Origin: Streptomyces sp. NBC_00287 | GTDB lineage: Bacteria > Actinomycetota > Actinomycetes > Streptomycetales > Streptomycetaceae | Assembly: GCF_036173105.1 (NCBI RefSeq) | Contig: NZ_CP108053.1 | Location: 4,464,001 to 4,528,000 of the forward strand | Reading direction: 5' to 3' | Length of the DNA: 64,000 nt | In this document: positions 55,004 through 63,592 of the stretch, in pieces | How positions within the stretch are numbered: the stretch's first letter is position 1 | How the letters are laid out: each line of letters starts with the position of its first letter | Program-made: the position numbers and the translations under genes | Notes under the pieces: model-generated | The model's database searches: none | The model's input: the letters and a program-made list of their open reading frames with translations, nothing else | What the model was told of the DNA's origin: nothing

Positions 55004-55624
55004 TCAGGACTCCTTCACGGCGATGGTCTCCACCGTGTTCGCCACGTGCTCGAAAGCGTCGGCCGCTTCTTCCAGGACATCCACGATCTGCTTGAGCTTG
55101 AGGACCTCGATGGCGTCGTACTTGCCGTTGAAGAGATGCGCGAGCAGCTTGCGGTGGATCTGGTCGGCCTGGTTCTCCAGACGGTTGACCTCGATCCAGT
55201 ACTCGGTGAGGTTGTCCATGGTCCGCAGATTGGGCATGGCCTCGGCGGTCAGCTCGGCGGCCCTGGCGAGCACCTCGATCTGCTGCTCGACGCCCTTGGG
55301 CAGTTCCTCGACGTTATAGAGGACGACCAGGTCGACGGCCTCCTCCATGAAGTCCATGATGTCGTCGAGGGACGACGCGAGCTTGTAGATGTCCTCGCGG
55401 TCGAACGGCGTGATGAACGAGGAGTTCAGCTGGTGGAAGATCGCGTGCGTGGCATCGTCACCTGCGTGTTCCGCGGCCCGCATACGCTCTGCGATCTCGG
55501 CCCGGCCGGCGGTGTCCGCCCCGAGCAGTTCCATGAGGAGCTTGGAGCCCGTGACGATGTTGTCCGCGGATGCGGCGAACATGTCGTAGAAGCTCGTCTC
55601 CCTTGGGGTCAGACGAAAGCGCAC
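55004..55624 (-). CDS. DUF47 (PhoU-like) Pit accessory protein
   Basis: A 206-aa helical protein of the PhoU-like DUF47 family: LTPRETSFYDMFAASADNIV, then FDREDIYKLASSLDDIMDFMEE with the acidic metal-binding pattern, and KLKQIVDVLEEAADAFEHVANTVE. DUF47 proteins are encoded upstream of Pit transporters and probably regulate their activity. The start ATG at 55624 matches the family. Confidence 0.92.
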   Translation of the reverse strand: MRFRLTPRETSFYDMFAASADNIVTGSKLLMELLGADTAGRAEIAERMRAAEHAGDDATHAIFHQLNSSFITPFDREDIYKLASSLDDIMDFMEEAVDLVVLYNVEELPKGVEQQIEVLARAAELTAEAMPNLRTMDNLTEYWIEVNRLENQADQIHRKLLAHLFNGKYDAIEVLKLKQIVDVLEEAADAFEHVANTVETIAVKES

Positions 55625-55777
55625 GTGGGGTCCTCAGGGTGCTTCGGTTTCGGTCAGGCTGATGCTAGGCGCATCATCCGGCCACGGCTAATGGGCCGTC
55701 CCCCAGTGTCGCCCATCAGGCACAGTGATCAGCACGGGGGCGTACCAAGGGCCCTATACCCAGCAAAGTTCGGTACG

Positions 55778-55798
55778 ATATACCCAGTAGGGGTATAT
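55778..55798. promoter_or_regulatory. CsoR copper operator before csoR
   Basis: ATATACCC and GGGTATAT form perfect 8-bp arms around AGTAG, the TACCC-N5-GGGTA type bound by CsoR in S. lividans. A further TATACCC half-site lies 24 bp upstream (55754-55760). It lies 14 bp before the csoR start, so autorepression is likely. Confidence 0.8.
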
Positions 55799-55812
55799 GT
55801 CTGGAGGACGCG

Positions 55813-56151
55813 ATGACGACGACCGAGGCCGGCGCCACGGCGCCCTCCGAGCACGCCGCCGAGCACGCCACGCACGGCTATCACAAGCAGAAGGACGAGC
55901 ACCTCAAGCGGCTGCGCCGGATCGAGGGCCAGATCCGGGGACTGCAGCGGATGGTCGACGAGGACGTCTACTGCATCGACATACTCACGCAGGTGTCGGC
56001 ATCGACGAAGGCCCTCCAGTCCTTCGCCCTCCAGCTCCTCGAGGAGCACCTGCGCCACTGTGTCGCGGACGCGGCCGTGAAGGGCGGCGACGAGATCGAC
56101 GCGAAGGTGGAAGAGGCGACGAAGGCGATCGGCCGCCTGCTGCGGACGTAA
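55813..56151 (+). CDS. csoR: CsoR, copper-sensing repressor
   Basis: A 112-aa all-helical repressor: DEHLKRLRRIEGQIRGLQRMV, with the Cu(I) ligands Cys in VYCIDIL and His/Cys in EEHLRHC (C-H-C pattern). It forms a four-helix-bundle tetramer that leaves its operator when Cu(I) binds. The N-terminal 25 residues are His- and Ala-rich. Position and sequence match the S. lividans and S. coelicolor CsoR. No copper chaperone or ATPase gene is adjacent; the targets are elsewhere. Confidence 0.93.
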   Translation: MTTTEAGATAPSEHAAEHATHGYHKQKDEHLKRLRRIEGQIRGLQRMVDEDVYCIDILTQVSASTKALQSFALQLLEEHLRHCVADAAVKGGDEIDAKVEEATKAIGRLLRT

Positions 56152-56160
56152 GGCCGAAAA

Positions 56161-56355
56161 TCATCGGGAGGGGCGGCCGGGACCCGAGGGGCCCTCGCGC
56201 TCCTCCGCCACCCTCAGCACCTGATCGATGCTCTCCATACTGAGCCGGTCCTCGGCGGCCGAGGCCGCGATGATGAGCTCACCGCACAACTCGATCTCGG
56301 CGAGGGCCACGTGGTCCTGAACTGCCGTACCGCCGACCGGAGCCACGCGCATCAC
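56161..56355 (-). CDS. 64-aa hypothetical protein
   Basis: A small acidic-centred protein starting MMRVAPVGGTAVQDHVALAEIELCGELIIAASAAED, with one helix that may be amphipathic (MESIDQVLRVAEER) and a basic tail. It ends 9 bp from the convergent csoR gene. Similar short proteins occur at this position in other streptomycetes as I recall. No function is known. Confidence 0.65.
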   Translation of the reverse strand: MMRVAPVGGTAVQDHVALAEIELCGELIIAASAAEDRLSMESIDQVLRVAEEREGPSGPGRPSR

Positions 56356-56450
56356 CTCTTCTCTGCCGTTACCGACTTCCTAGAGTAGGGAGCGGCCTAC
56401 GCACCGCGCATGGCACGGACGGGCTAGTCCTTGACGACCGTCGAGGTTCC

Positions 56451-57263
56451 TCACTCCTCGGCGATGCGTCCGGCATAGATGTCGTCGCGGTCGGGCAGCC
56501 GTACGTCGACGGGCACACCGAAGTCGAAGAGCAAGGTGGTGGAGGCGACAGCCACAGCATCCTTCTGCTGCCCGTTGACGAAGCTGAACCGATGCCGGAC
56601 CTTGCGGATCCGCCCTTGCTCGTCCAGATAGACATCGAACGGAACCCGGGGACTGGCGAACCCTTTCGCCGCGGCGGCAAGGGAGTCACGGGTCCCGTCG
56701 GAGGCGCGCTGGGCGGCGAGCCGCAGATCCGCGGTGCCACGGTAGTGAGTGACGTCAGTACCGGCGAGCTGCTCCTGCCCCACATAGCTGACGGACTTAA
56801 CGCCGAGGAGGAGTTGAGCGGCGGCGGAGGGATCGGTGGCGCCGCCGGTGACGAGATTCCCGTCCGAGATGGAGGCGGTCTCGACCCGGACCCATTTGTC
56901 GGCGGGAACACCGGCGCCGCGGTTCTTCATGAAGAGAGCGCCAGGGGCAAGGAGTTCGGTGATGGCCCGCTGGGAGGAGTCCCCGGCAGGCCCCTGCGGC
57001 AACAGCACCTTGAGCCGCCCCACATGCCGACGAAAGTCGTAAACGCCCTCGCCCCGGATGGTGACACGGGTCCCACCGGTGGCCATCTCCATAGAGGTGT
57101 GCGCCTTGGAACTACGAGCATCCACAAGCACGGAGGCGGCCCGCCGCACAACGTCGACCTGCTCCCCACCCCGCCCGTCATCAAGAGGTGCCCCACACCC
57201 ACCGACGGCCACGACCCCCGCCGCAACAACCGCCCCCCTCCGCCTGAACCGCCGCTCCGCCAT
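56451..57263 (-). CDS. lipoprotein of the LppX/LprG-like class
   Basis: A 270-aa lipoprotein: a basic N-terminus and hydrophobic stretch ending in AVGGC (lipobox, Cys about residue 23). The mature part alternates strands typical of LppX_LprAFG folds, with KAHTSMEMATGGTRVTIRGEGVYDF and the C-terminal IRKVRHRFSFVNG. Such proteins carry lipids or act as sensors outside the membrane. It stands alone on the minus strand. Its ligand is unknown. Confidence 0.8.
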   Translation of the reverse strand: MAERRFRRRGAVVAAGVVAVGGCGAPLDDGRGGEQVDVVRRAASVLVDARSSKAHTSMEMATGGTRVTIRGEGVYDFRRHVGRLKVLLPQGPAGDSSQRAITELLAPGALFMKNRGAGVPADKWVRVETASISDGNLVTGGATDPSAAAQLLLGVKSVSYVGQEQLAGTDVTHYRGTADLRLAAQRASDGTRDSLAAAAKGFASPRVPFDVYLDEQGRIRKVRHRFSFVNGQQKDAVAVASTTLLFDFGVPVDVRLPDRDDIYAGRIAEE

Positions 57264-57395
57264 CGCCTGCCTACCCCCCAGCCGGTACGTCCGTCACGGG
57301 CCCCCCGTCGCCCCGCATAACGACGACCAGGAGCCCCCCGTCACGCACCCGCCCTCCATAGAAGCCCTTTACCAAGCCTCGGTACGGTTGACCCC

Positions 57396-57554
57396 GTGGC
57401 CCACGACCAAGCCTCACCTCCCACCCCCCACCGCACAGTCACCATCGAACGGGGCCCGTTCTGCACGGCCCAGTGCACCTGCGGCTGGAAGGGCCCGGCA
57501 AGAAGGGCCAGAAGCCAGGCCAGAGCGGATGCGGCGGCACATAGGGGGGATTGA
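57396..57554 (+). CDS. 52-aa cysteine-containing small protein
   Basis: A GTG-started frame reading VAHDQASPPTPHRTVTIERG, then CTAQCTCGWKGPARRARSQA and ending HRGD. The CxxxCxC cluster followed by GWKGPAR resembles a conserved Streptomyces small protein with a C.CGWTGPAR core of unknown function, here with an extra cysteine. No strong ribosome site is seen. It may bind zinc. Confidence 0.5.
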   Translation: MAHDQASPPTPHRTVTIERGPFCTAQCTCGWKGPARRARSQARADAAAHRGD

Positions 57555-57616
57555 GCGCGTACGAAGGGGAACGACGCGCCCAATCAAGCCGAACCAACAC
57601 AGCCCAGCCACATCCA

Positions 57617-57712
57617 GCCCGTCCGGCGTTTGAGGACGAGGCCGTTCAGGCCGAAGGGGGGTCTGGGGGCGCAGCCCCCAGGGATGGGACGGGTAGGGGC
57701 GGCGGGGGCGAG
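57617..57712 (+). repeat. Streptomyces intergenic repeat
   Basis: The unit runs CCCGTCCGGCGTTTGAGGAC, through CAGGCCGAAGGGGGGTCTGG, a GGGGGCGCAGCCCCC hairpin, and GGGACGGGTAGGGGCGGCGG. The distal part is found inverted at 15021-15062. Such elements lie between genes in many Streptomyces chromosomes as I remember. It separates the small Cys protein from the FAD oxidase, and 57555-57789 holds nothing else. Confidence 0.7.
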
Positions 57713-57789
57713 ACACTGCTCGGGGCAGCCGAGATGGAACCCCCACCCCCAGCACCCCGTCTCGTTCCACGTAACCCACGGGAGGCGAC

Positions 57790-59328
57790 ATGGAACGGCG
57801 TACCTTCATCGCCGGCGGCGCAGCCGCACTAACGGCCACCGCCTGCACAGGCACGCGCGCGGACACCAAATCCGGCACCACCACCTCCCGCCCTCCCCTA
57901 CGCACCACCAGCGCCACCACCCCCACCACCTGGTCCGCCCTCGCCCAAGACCTCGACGGCCCCCTCATCCGCCCGGGCGACACCACGTGGAACACCGCCC
58001 GCCAGCTCTACAACACCCGCTTCGACACCCTGAAGCCGGCCGCCATCGCCTACGTCGCCCACCCCGCCGACATCCGCACCGCCCTCACCTACGCCCACGC
58101 CCACAACCTCCACGTGGCAATCCGCAACGGCGGCCACTCCTACGCAGGCTGGTCCTCCGGCAATGGCCGCCTGGTCATAGACGTCAGCAAGCTCAACAAG
58201 ATCCACGCATCGGCCGGCACCGCCGTCATCGGCGCAGGCGCCAAACTCATCGACGTCTACCGAGGACTCGCCGCAAAGGGAGAAACCATCCCCGCCGGCT
58301 CCTGCCCCACCGTCGGCGTCTCCGGCCTCACCCTCGGCGGCGGCCACGGAGTGGTCTCCCGGGCGTACGGCCTGACCTGCGACAGCCTCACCCGCGCCAC
58401 GATCATCACCGCGGACGGCAAACAACTCACCGCCGACGCCACCACCAACAAGGACCTCTTCTGGGCCCTGCGCGGCGCGGGCAACGGCAACTTCGGCATC
58501 GTCACCGAGCTCCAGTTCAAGACCCACCCCGCCCCCCAAGCCGTAACGGCCTACATGTCCTGGCCCTGGTCGAAGGCCGCCGCCGTACTGAAGGCCTGGC
58601 AGGAATGGGGACCCACCCAGCCCGACGAGATCTGGTCGTCCTTCCACCTGGCGAACGCCGCCGGCGGCACCCCGACCGTCTCCGTCGCCGCCTTCTCCCT
58701 CGGCACCTACGGCGAACTCCAGAACGCGGTAGACCGCCTCGCCGACCGCATCGGCGCCCCAGCCACCAGCGTCGCCCTGCGCCGCCGCTCCTACGAGGAG
58801 TCGATGGAGCTCTACGCCGGCTGCTCCTCCTTCGCCACGGACGCCCAGTGCCACCTCCCCGGCGCCACCCCGGGCCGCTCCCCGCAGGGCGCCCTGAACC
58901 GCGAGACGTACGCCGCGAAGTCGGACTTCTTCGACCGCTCGATCTCCGCGGCAGGCATCCAGACGCTGCTGAACAAGATGAAGTCCGTCCGCGGCGGCTC
59001 CGGCAGCATCGCCCTCACCGCCCTCGGCGGCGCGGTCAACCGCGTCAACCCCACAGCGACGGCGTTCGTCCACCGCCGCTCCCGCATGCTGGCCCAGTAC
59101 ATCGCCGCCTGGCGGGCGGGCACGAGCGGCGCCACGGCCCAGTCCTGGCTGACCGAGGCCCACACCGCGATGAAGCCGTACGCGTCGGGCGCGGCCTACC
59201 AGAACTACACGGACCCGAGCCTGAAGAACTGGCGCACGGCGTACTACGGGGACGCGGCCCCGCGTCTGACCCAGCTGAAGAAGCAGTACGACCCGACGGG
59301 GTTCTTCACCTATCCCCAGGCCCTGTGA
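57790..59328 (+). CDS. exported FAD-linked oxidase, berberine-bridge-enzyme (BBE) type
   Basis: A 512-aa flavoprotein with a signal or lipoprotein leader (ERRTFIAGGAAALTATAC, twin-Arg start and Cys19). The FAD domain has the covalent His site RNGGHSYAGWSSGNG and the Cys site GSCPTVGVSGLTLGGGHG, so the cofactor is probably bound to both. The C-terminal BBE segment is YQNYTDPSLKNWRTAYYGDAAPRLTQLKKQYDP. Such enzymes oxidise sugars, aldehydes or secondary metabolites. No cluster genes lie beside it. The substrate is unknown. Confidence 0.9.
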   Translation: MERRTFIAGGAAALTATACTGTRADTKSGTTTSRPPLRTTSATTPTTWSALAQDLDGPLIRPGDTTWNTARQLYNTRFDTLKPAAIAYVAHPADIRTALTYAHAHNLHVAIRNGGHSYAGWSSGNGRLVIDVSKLNKIHASAGTAVIGAGAKLIDVYRGLAAKGETIPAGSCPTVGVSGLTLGGGHGVVSRAYGLTCDSLTRATIITADGKQLTADATTNKDLFWALRGAGNGNFGIVTELQFKTHPAPQAVTAYMSWPWSKAAAVLKAWQEWGPTQPDEIWSSFHLANAAGGTPTVSVAAFSLGTYGELQNAVDRLADRIGAPATSVALRRRSYEESMELYAGCSSFATDAQCHLPGATPGRSPQGALNRETYAAKSDFFDRSISAAGIQTLLNKMKSVRGGSGSIALTALGGAVNRVNPTATAFVHRRSRMLAQYIAAWRAGTSGATAQSWLTEAHTAMKPYASGAAYQNYTDPSLKNWRTAYYGDAAPRLTQLKKQYDPTGFFTYPQAL

Positions 59329-59335
59329 AAGGCCC

Positions 59336-60040
59336 TCAGGCCGCCAGGTCCCGCTCCTCGGCGTCCGCGTTCTCCTTGCGCGCACCCGGGATAACGGCAC
59401 CGTCGTATGACGACACCTTTCTGGACCGGACGAGCCACCCCACCCGAGGGGACCGCTCGACGGCCTTCATCAGCGGCGTGAGCAGCGCCGAGGCGACCGG
59501 CGACAGCAGCAGGGTCACGGCGGTCCCGAGCGCGAACCCGCCGATGACATCGGTCGGATAGTGCACACCCATGTAGACCCGGCAGAAGCCCTCGAGCAGG
59601 GCCAGCCCGATCCCCACAAGGCCGAACTTCCGGTTGGCGACGAACAGCCCGACCCCCATGGCCATGGTGATCGTCGCGTGGTCGCTCACGAAGGAGAAGT
59701 CGGTCTTGCCGGAGACCAGGACGTCCAGGCCCTGGTGGTCGAGGAAGGGCCGGGGCCGTTCGACGAATCCCCGTATCGGGACATTCACCAGCACCGCGAT
59801 CCCGGCCGCAAGCGGCGCCCACACCAGCGCGGCGACGGACGAGGCGGCATCCTCCCCGCCCCGCCTGCGCACGGACCACCAGCACCACAGCACCAGCAGC
59901 ACCATGGCGATGAGCAGCCCGAACTCACCGACGTACTCCATGACCCGGTCGAACCACTGCGGTGCGTCCTTGGCCAGGCCATTGATGTCGTAGAGCAGCT
60001 CGACGTCGGGGTTCGACCCGGATGCTGCGAGTCCAGCCAT
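59336..60040 (-). CDS. PAP2 family phosphatase, membrane
   Basis: A 234-aa membrane protein with five or six helices and the three PAP2 motifs: ERPRPF (KxxxxxxRP type, RGFVERPRPF), SFVSDHAT (PSGH type) and RVYMGVHYPTDV (SRxxxxxHxxxD type). In motif 2 the usual PSGH reads VSDH. It dephosphorylates lipid phosphates such as undecaprenyl or phosphatidyl phosphates. It converges with the FAD oxidase gene (7 bp between). Confidence 0.9.
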   Translation of the reverse strand: MAGLAASGSNPDVELLYDINGLAKDAPQWFDRVMEYVGEFGLLIAMVLLVLWCWWSVRRRGGEDAASSVAALVWAPLAAGIAVLVNVPIRGFVERPRPFLDHQGLDVLVSGKTDFSFVSDHATITMAMGVGLFVANRKFGLVGIGLALLEGFCRVYMGVHYPTDVIGGFALGTAVTLLLSPVASALLTPLMKAVERSPRVGWLVRSRKVSSYDGAVIPGARKENADAEERDLAA

Positions 60041-60189
60041 GGTGCTGCGGCCCCTTCGTCGTCTCTCCCGCTACGCCATCAGGAACGCACGGCTCCTGTT
60101 AATACGTTCCACACTCCACTGAATGATCACTCAGACGTTATCGAAGAGAGACACATCATCGCAGCTCAGGGGGTGGGTTCACGCTGCGT

Positions 60190-61212
60190 CTACACCTCGG
60201 TGGGGAGCGCTTTCGCGCCATCTTCGGTGACCCGGGTGGCCCCGAAGTAGTCGGGGGTGTCGATCGGGTCGAACCGGATCACAGCACCTGTTCTCGGGGC
60301 GTCGATCATGTACCCGCCACCGACATAAATCCCCACATGGCGGATGGCCCGCGAGTTGGTGAGGTCGTCCGAGAAGAACACCAGATCCCCGGGGAGCAGC
60401 TCGTCCCTGGCCGGATGCGGCCCGGCGTTGTACTGATCGTTGGCGACACGCGGGAGCGAAATCCCGACACTTTCGTACGCGGCCTTCGTCAGCCCGGAAC
60501 AGTCGAACCGCCCACCGTCCTCGGCGGTCCCGTCACCACCCCACAGATAGAGCGTCCCGAGCTTCTCCTGCGCGTAGGAGATGGCCCCGGCGGCCTGCTT
60601 CGAGGGATCGACCCGGCCGACGGGCGCGGCAAAGCTGTCCTGCAGCGTCGTGATCGTCTTCACGTAGTTCTGGGTCTCGCGGTACGGCGGCACGCCCCCG
60701 TACTTGATGACCGCGTACGCCCCGGCGTTGTAGGCGGCGAGCATGTTCTTCGTCGCGTCGCCCGGCACGTCCTTGACGTAGGAGGCGAGTTCGCAGTCGT
60801 ACGACGCGGCCGAGGGGATCGCGTCCTGCGGATCCCATACGTCACGGTCGCCGTCGCCGTCGCCGTCGATGCCGTGGGTGGCCCAGGTGCCGGGGATGAA
60901 CTGCGCTATCCCCTGCGCGGCGGCCGGGCTCTGCGCCTTCGGGTTGAAGCCGCTCTCCTGGTAGAGCTGGGCGGCGAGCAGCGCCGGGTTGATGGCGGGG
61001 CAGAGGTTGCCCCACTTCTGCACGAGCGTCGAGTAGGCGGCGGGCACCGCCCCCTTGGCGAGCGCCTTGGCCCCGCCGCCGATGCCGTTGGCGAGGTTCC
61101 CGGCGACGACGTACACCCCGACGACGAGCAGCATCACGAAGCTGAGCCCCGCCGCGACAACGGCACCCGCCACGATCCACGCCTTGCCCACCGTCAACCG
61201 CCCCTCGCCCAC
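60190..61212 (-). CDS. cell-wall hydrolase: lytic transglycosylase plus NlpC/P60
   Basis: A 340-aa protein: an N-terminal membrane anchor (about 10-38, VAGAVVAAGLSFVMLLVVGVYV), a transglycosylase domain (about 65-190) with catalytic Glu in QESGFNP and QGIAQFIPGTW, and an NlpC/P60 domain (about 215-330) with the Cys in RFDCSGLTKAAY and His in RHVGIYVGGGYMID. It can cut both glycan and peptide parts of peptidoglycan. The DGDGDGD segment near residue 130 is acidic and may bind Ca. It stands alone. Confidence 0.92.
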   Translation of the reverse strand: MGEGRLTVGKAWIVAGAVVAAGLSFVMLLVVGVYVVAGNLANGIGGGAKALAKGAVPAAYSTLVQKWGNLCPAINPALLAAQLYQESGFNPKAQSPAAAQGIAQFIPGTWATHGIDGDGDGDRDVWDPQDAIPSAASYDCELASYVKDVPGDATKNMLAAYNAGAYAVIKYGGVPPYRETQNYVKTITTLQDSFAAPVGRVDPSKQAAGAISYAQEKLGTLYLWGGDGTAEDGGRFDCSGLTKAAYESVGISLPRVANDQYNAGPHPARDELLPGDLVFFSDDLTNSRAIRHVGIYVGGGYMIDAPRTGAVIRFDPIDTPDYFGATRVTEDGAKALPTEV

Positions 61213-61466
61213 CGGGAGTCCGCCCGCGTCAGTCTAGGAGCTTCCCACGCGGAATCCGGCGCAACCAGGGCGGTGGTGACGGTGACTCAGAAGGTCGTCG
61301 TCATCCAGCGGTTCAGAACAGCCATGGCTCATCGGCCGGGGCCCATTACCTGACAGGTCATCGACCCCCGCCCGCCCCGCTGACACGATCGTCCATGTCA
61401 GCGGATGCCAGCCGATGCCAGTCGAAGCCAGGAGCCCGACCACCCCGACCCGGAAGGACCCCCGCC

Positions 61467-61811
61467 ATGAGCGCCTACGCCATCGCCCATCTCCGCGAGA
61501 TCACCCCGCACGCGGAGATCGCCGAGTACATCGAGCGCATCACCGCCACCTTCGAGCCGTACGGCGGCCGCTTTCTCGTCCATGGGCGGGAGCACGAGAC
61601 GGTGGAGGGCGACTGGGCCGGGGCTGTGGTGATGATCGGCTTCCCGGGGATCGACGAGGCGCGTCAGTGGTGGGACTCACCCGCCTATCAGGAGATCGCC
61701 CCCTTGCGCTCCCGGCACATCGAGGGCGACATCATCCTGGTCGAGGGCGTGGACGAGGGCTACGACCCGGCCACCACCGCGAAGGCACTACGGGACTCCC
61801 TGCCCTCCTAG
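61467..61811 (+). CDS. DUF1330 family protein
   Basis: A 114-aa ferredoxin-like fold protein: SAYAIAHLREITPHAEIAEYIERI, HGREHETVEGDWAGAVVMIGFPG and WWDSPAYQEIAPLRSRHIEGDIILVEG, the DUF1330 hallmark. The ATG at 61467 is the family start. Function is unknown, and dimeric alpha-beta barrel relatives are oxygenase-like. It overlaps the convergent PIG-L gene by 4 bp. Confidence 0.88.
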   Translation: MSAYAIAHLREITPHAEIAEYIERITATFEPYGGRFLVHGREHETVEGDWAGAVVMIGFPGIDEARQWWDSPAYQEIAPLRSRHIEGDIILVEGVDEGYDPATTAKALRDSLPS

Positions 61812-62566
61812 GCGGTCAGTTCCGTCTCGCCCGTCCGCGCGTCGGATATGAGTTCCTGGCGGATGTACCACTCCGTGCCGAGGATCCCCTCGCGCGCCCC
61901 CGCCGGGAGAGCGGCCAGCATGCCCGGCGCCGCCCCTCGCTCGGCCTCGCTGCGATGGGCCTGCACAGCGGCCCACTTCCGCTCCAGCCAAGGGCGGACA
62001 TCGACCGTGGTCGTGACCCACTCGTCCGGCACGGTCCTCATGCCCTTGCCCGCCTCCGCGAACTCACCCAGCGCCCAGACCGCCGAGTGCGGATGCGTGG
62101 CCAGATACAGCGCACGCGGCTGCCAGGGCTCGCCGGCCTCGGGATACAGCCGCTCAAGTCCCGCCGCCTGCACCGCCAGCACGGTCACGCGGTGGGTGTG
62201 CACATGGTCCTCATGGCCGGTGAGACCGCCGTACGCGTCATGGGTGACGACTATGTCCGGGCGGAACTCCCTCAGCTGCGCCACCAGCCGGCCGACGGCC
62301 CCGTCCAGCGGGGCGTCGCACAGCCGTGGGCTGCCGGGGGCCGACTCCGGGACCCGGGAGTCGGCGTAGCCGAGCATCCGGGGTTTCTCGGAGGTGCCGA
62401 GTATCCGCAGGGCTTCGGCGAGCTCGGCAGCCCGGTGGGTGCCCTCGGCCCAGGTGGCCGTCACCACCGCCGTACGAGAGCCCTCGGCGGCGTTTCTGGC
62501 CAGCACCCCGCCCGAGAACAGCGACTCGTCGTCAGGGTGCCCGAACACGGCGAGCAGACTCGGCAT
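61808..62566 (-). CDS. PIG-L family deacetylase
   Basis: A 252-aa zinc hydrolase with the N-terminal metal motif FGHPDDES and a later GLTGHEDHVHTHRVT segment carrying further His ligands. The start at 62566 is decided by MPSLLAVFGHPDDE and the GGAGGTGG ribosome site upstream. The family includes MshB and Mca, but the mycothiol genes lie elsewhere, so the substrate is unknown; an N-acetylglucosamine-type compound is likely. Confidence 0.88.
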   Translation of the reverse strand: MPSLLAVFGHPDDESLFSGGVLARNAAEGSRTAVVTATWAEGTHRAAELAEALRILGTSEKPRMLGYADSRVPESAPGSPRLCDAPLDGAVGRLVAQLREFRPDIVVTHDAYGGLTGHEDHVHTHRVTVLAVQAAGLERLYPEAGEPWQPRALYLATHPHSAVWALGEFAEAGKGMRTVPDEWVTTTVDVRPWLERKWAAVQAHRSEAERGAAPGMLAALPAGAREGILGTEWYIRQELISDARTGETELTA

Positions 62567-62589
62567 CGATCGACCACCTCCGGAGGAAC

Positions 62590-63495
62590 TCAGGCCACCT
62601 GAACCTCCAACGGGCAGACCACGCCCGTAAGTTCCTCCGACACCGTCCACAGTCGCCGGGCCGTCGCCGGATCGCTCGCCGCCCGGGATCGGCTCACCAG
62701 CGTGGGGCCGCCCCGCCACTCGCCCCAGCCGTCGGGGCCGACATAGCCGGCGCCGGGCAGGTCCTGGGTGGCCGCGTACAGGGTGGGCAGGGCGCCCGCC
62801 CGGTCGCTCTGGGCCAGGAACCTGTTGCCGAACCGCATCCCCACCCGGTCCAGCGGACTCGCCGCGTGGCTCTGGAGGTTGGTGGCCGAGTAGCCGGGGT
62901 GGGCCGCCAGGGCGCGGACGCGGGAGCCGGACTCGGTCAGCCGGCGCTGGAGTTCCAGGGTGAACAGCAGGTTCGCCAGCTTGGACTGGGCGTAGGCACC
63001 GCGCGGGGTGTAGTTCGCGTCCATGTTGAGGTCGTCGAAGCGGATCGTCGCGTCGCCCCAGCGGTGGGCGGCCGAGGCGACCGTGACGACGCGGTCGGTG
63101 ATGTGCGGCAGGAGCAGGTTCGTCAGGGCGAAGTGCCCGAGGTGGTTGGTGCCGAACTGCATTTCGAAGCCGTCCTTGGTCCGCTGCCGCGGGAGCATCA
63201 TCACGCCCGCGTTGTTGATCAGCAGATCCAGCGGGCGGTCCCAGCCGGCCGCGAACTCCCGTACGGACGCCAGGTCGGCCAGGTCAAGGCGCCGCACCTC
63301 GGTGCTGCCGGACACGGTCGCGGCAGCGGCCCGGCCGCGCTCGGGATCCCGTACGGCGAAGACGACATGCGCGCCCGCTCCGGCCAGCGCGTGGGCGGCG
63401 GTGAGTCCGATGCCGCTGTTGGCACCGGTGACGACGGCCGTGCGGCCGCTGAGATCGGGGAGATCGGTCGCGTTCCACTTCTGCGTCTGGGTCAT
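62590..63495 (-). CDS. short-chain dehydrogenase/reductase
   Basis: A 301-aa SDR with the cofactor motif VVTGANSGIGLTAAHALAG, NNAGVMMLPR, and the catalytic YxxxK in GAYAQSKLANL. It is the retinol-dehydrogenase-like type common in Streptomyces. It is divergent from a TetR gene, which probably regulates it. The substrate is unknown. Confidence 0.92.
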   Translation of the reverse strand: MTQTQKWNATDLPDLSGRTAVVTGANSGIGLTAAHALAGAGAHVVFAVRDPERGRAAAATVSGSTEVRRLDLADLASVREFAAGWDRPLDLLINNAGVMMLPRQRTKDGFEMQFGTNHLGHFALTNLLLPHITDRVVTVASAAHRWGDATIRFDDLNMDANYTPRGAYAQSKLANLLFTLELQRRLTESGSRVRALAAHPGYSATNLQSHAASPLDRVGMRFGNRFLAQSDRAGALPTLYAATQDLPGAGYVGPDGWGEWRGGPTLVSRSRAASDPATARRLWTVSEELTGVVCPLEVQVA

Positions 63496-63512
63496 ACCCC
63501 GAATGTAGGCGC

Positions 63513-63541
63513 CGACAACAATGCTGTCAACGACAACAATG
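63513..63541. promoter_or_regulatory. direct repeats CGACAACAATG between the SDR and TetR genes
   Basis: CGACAACAATG occurs at 63513-63523 and 63531-63541, 18 bp apart, with TGTCAAC between (also matched as GTCAAC further on at 63568-63573). TetR proteins often bind such regions. The spacing is near two helical turns less 3 bp. Confidence 0.45.
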
Positions 63542-63592
63542 ATGGCGACGCCAACAAAGCTGACGCCGTCAACATCGGGCTACGATGTGCCC

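Noticed and set aside
55625..55777. PHO box before DUF47-pit
   Set aside because: No GTTCAC-type repeats with 11-bp spacing were found in this stretch.
57630..59561. 643-codon plus-strand frame over the FAD oxidase
   Set aside because: It is Arg/His/Pro-rich shadow sequence; the true frame has the covalent FAD motifs.
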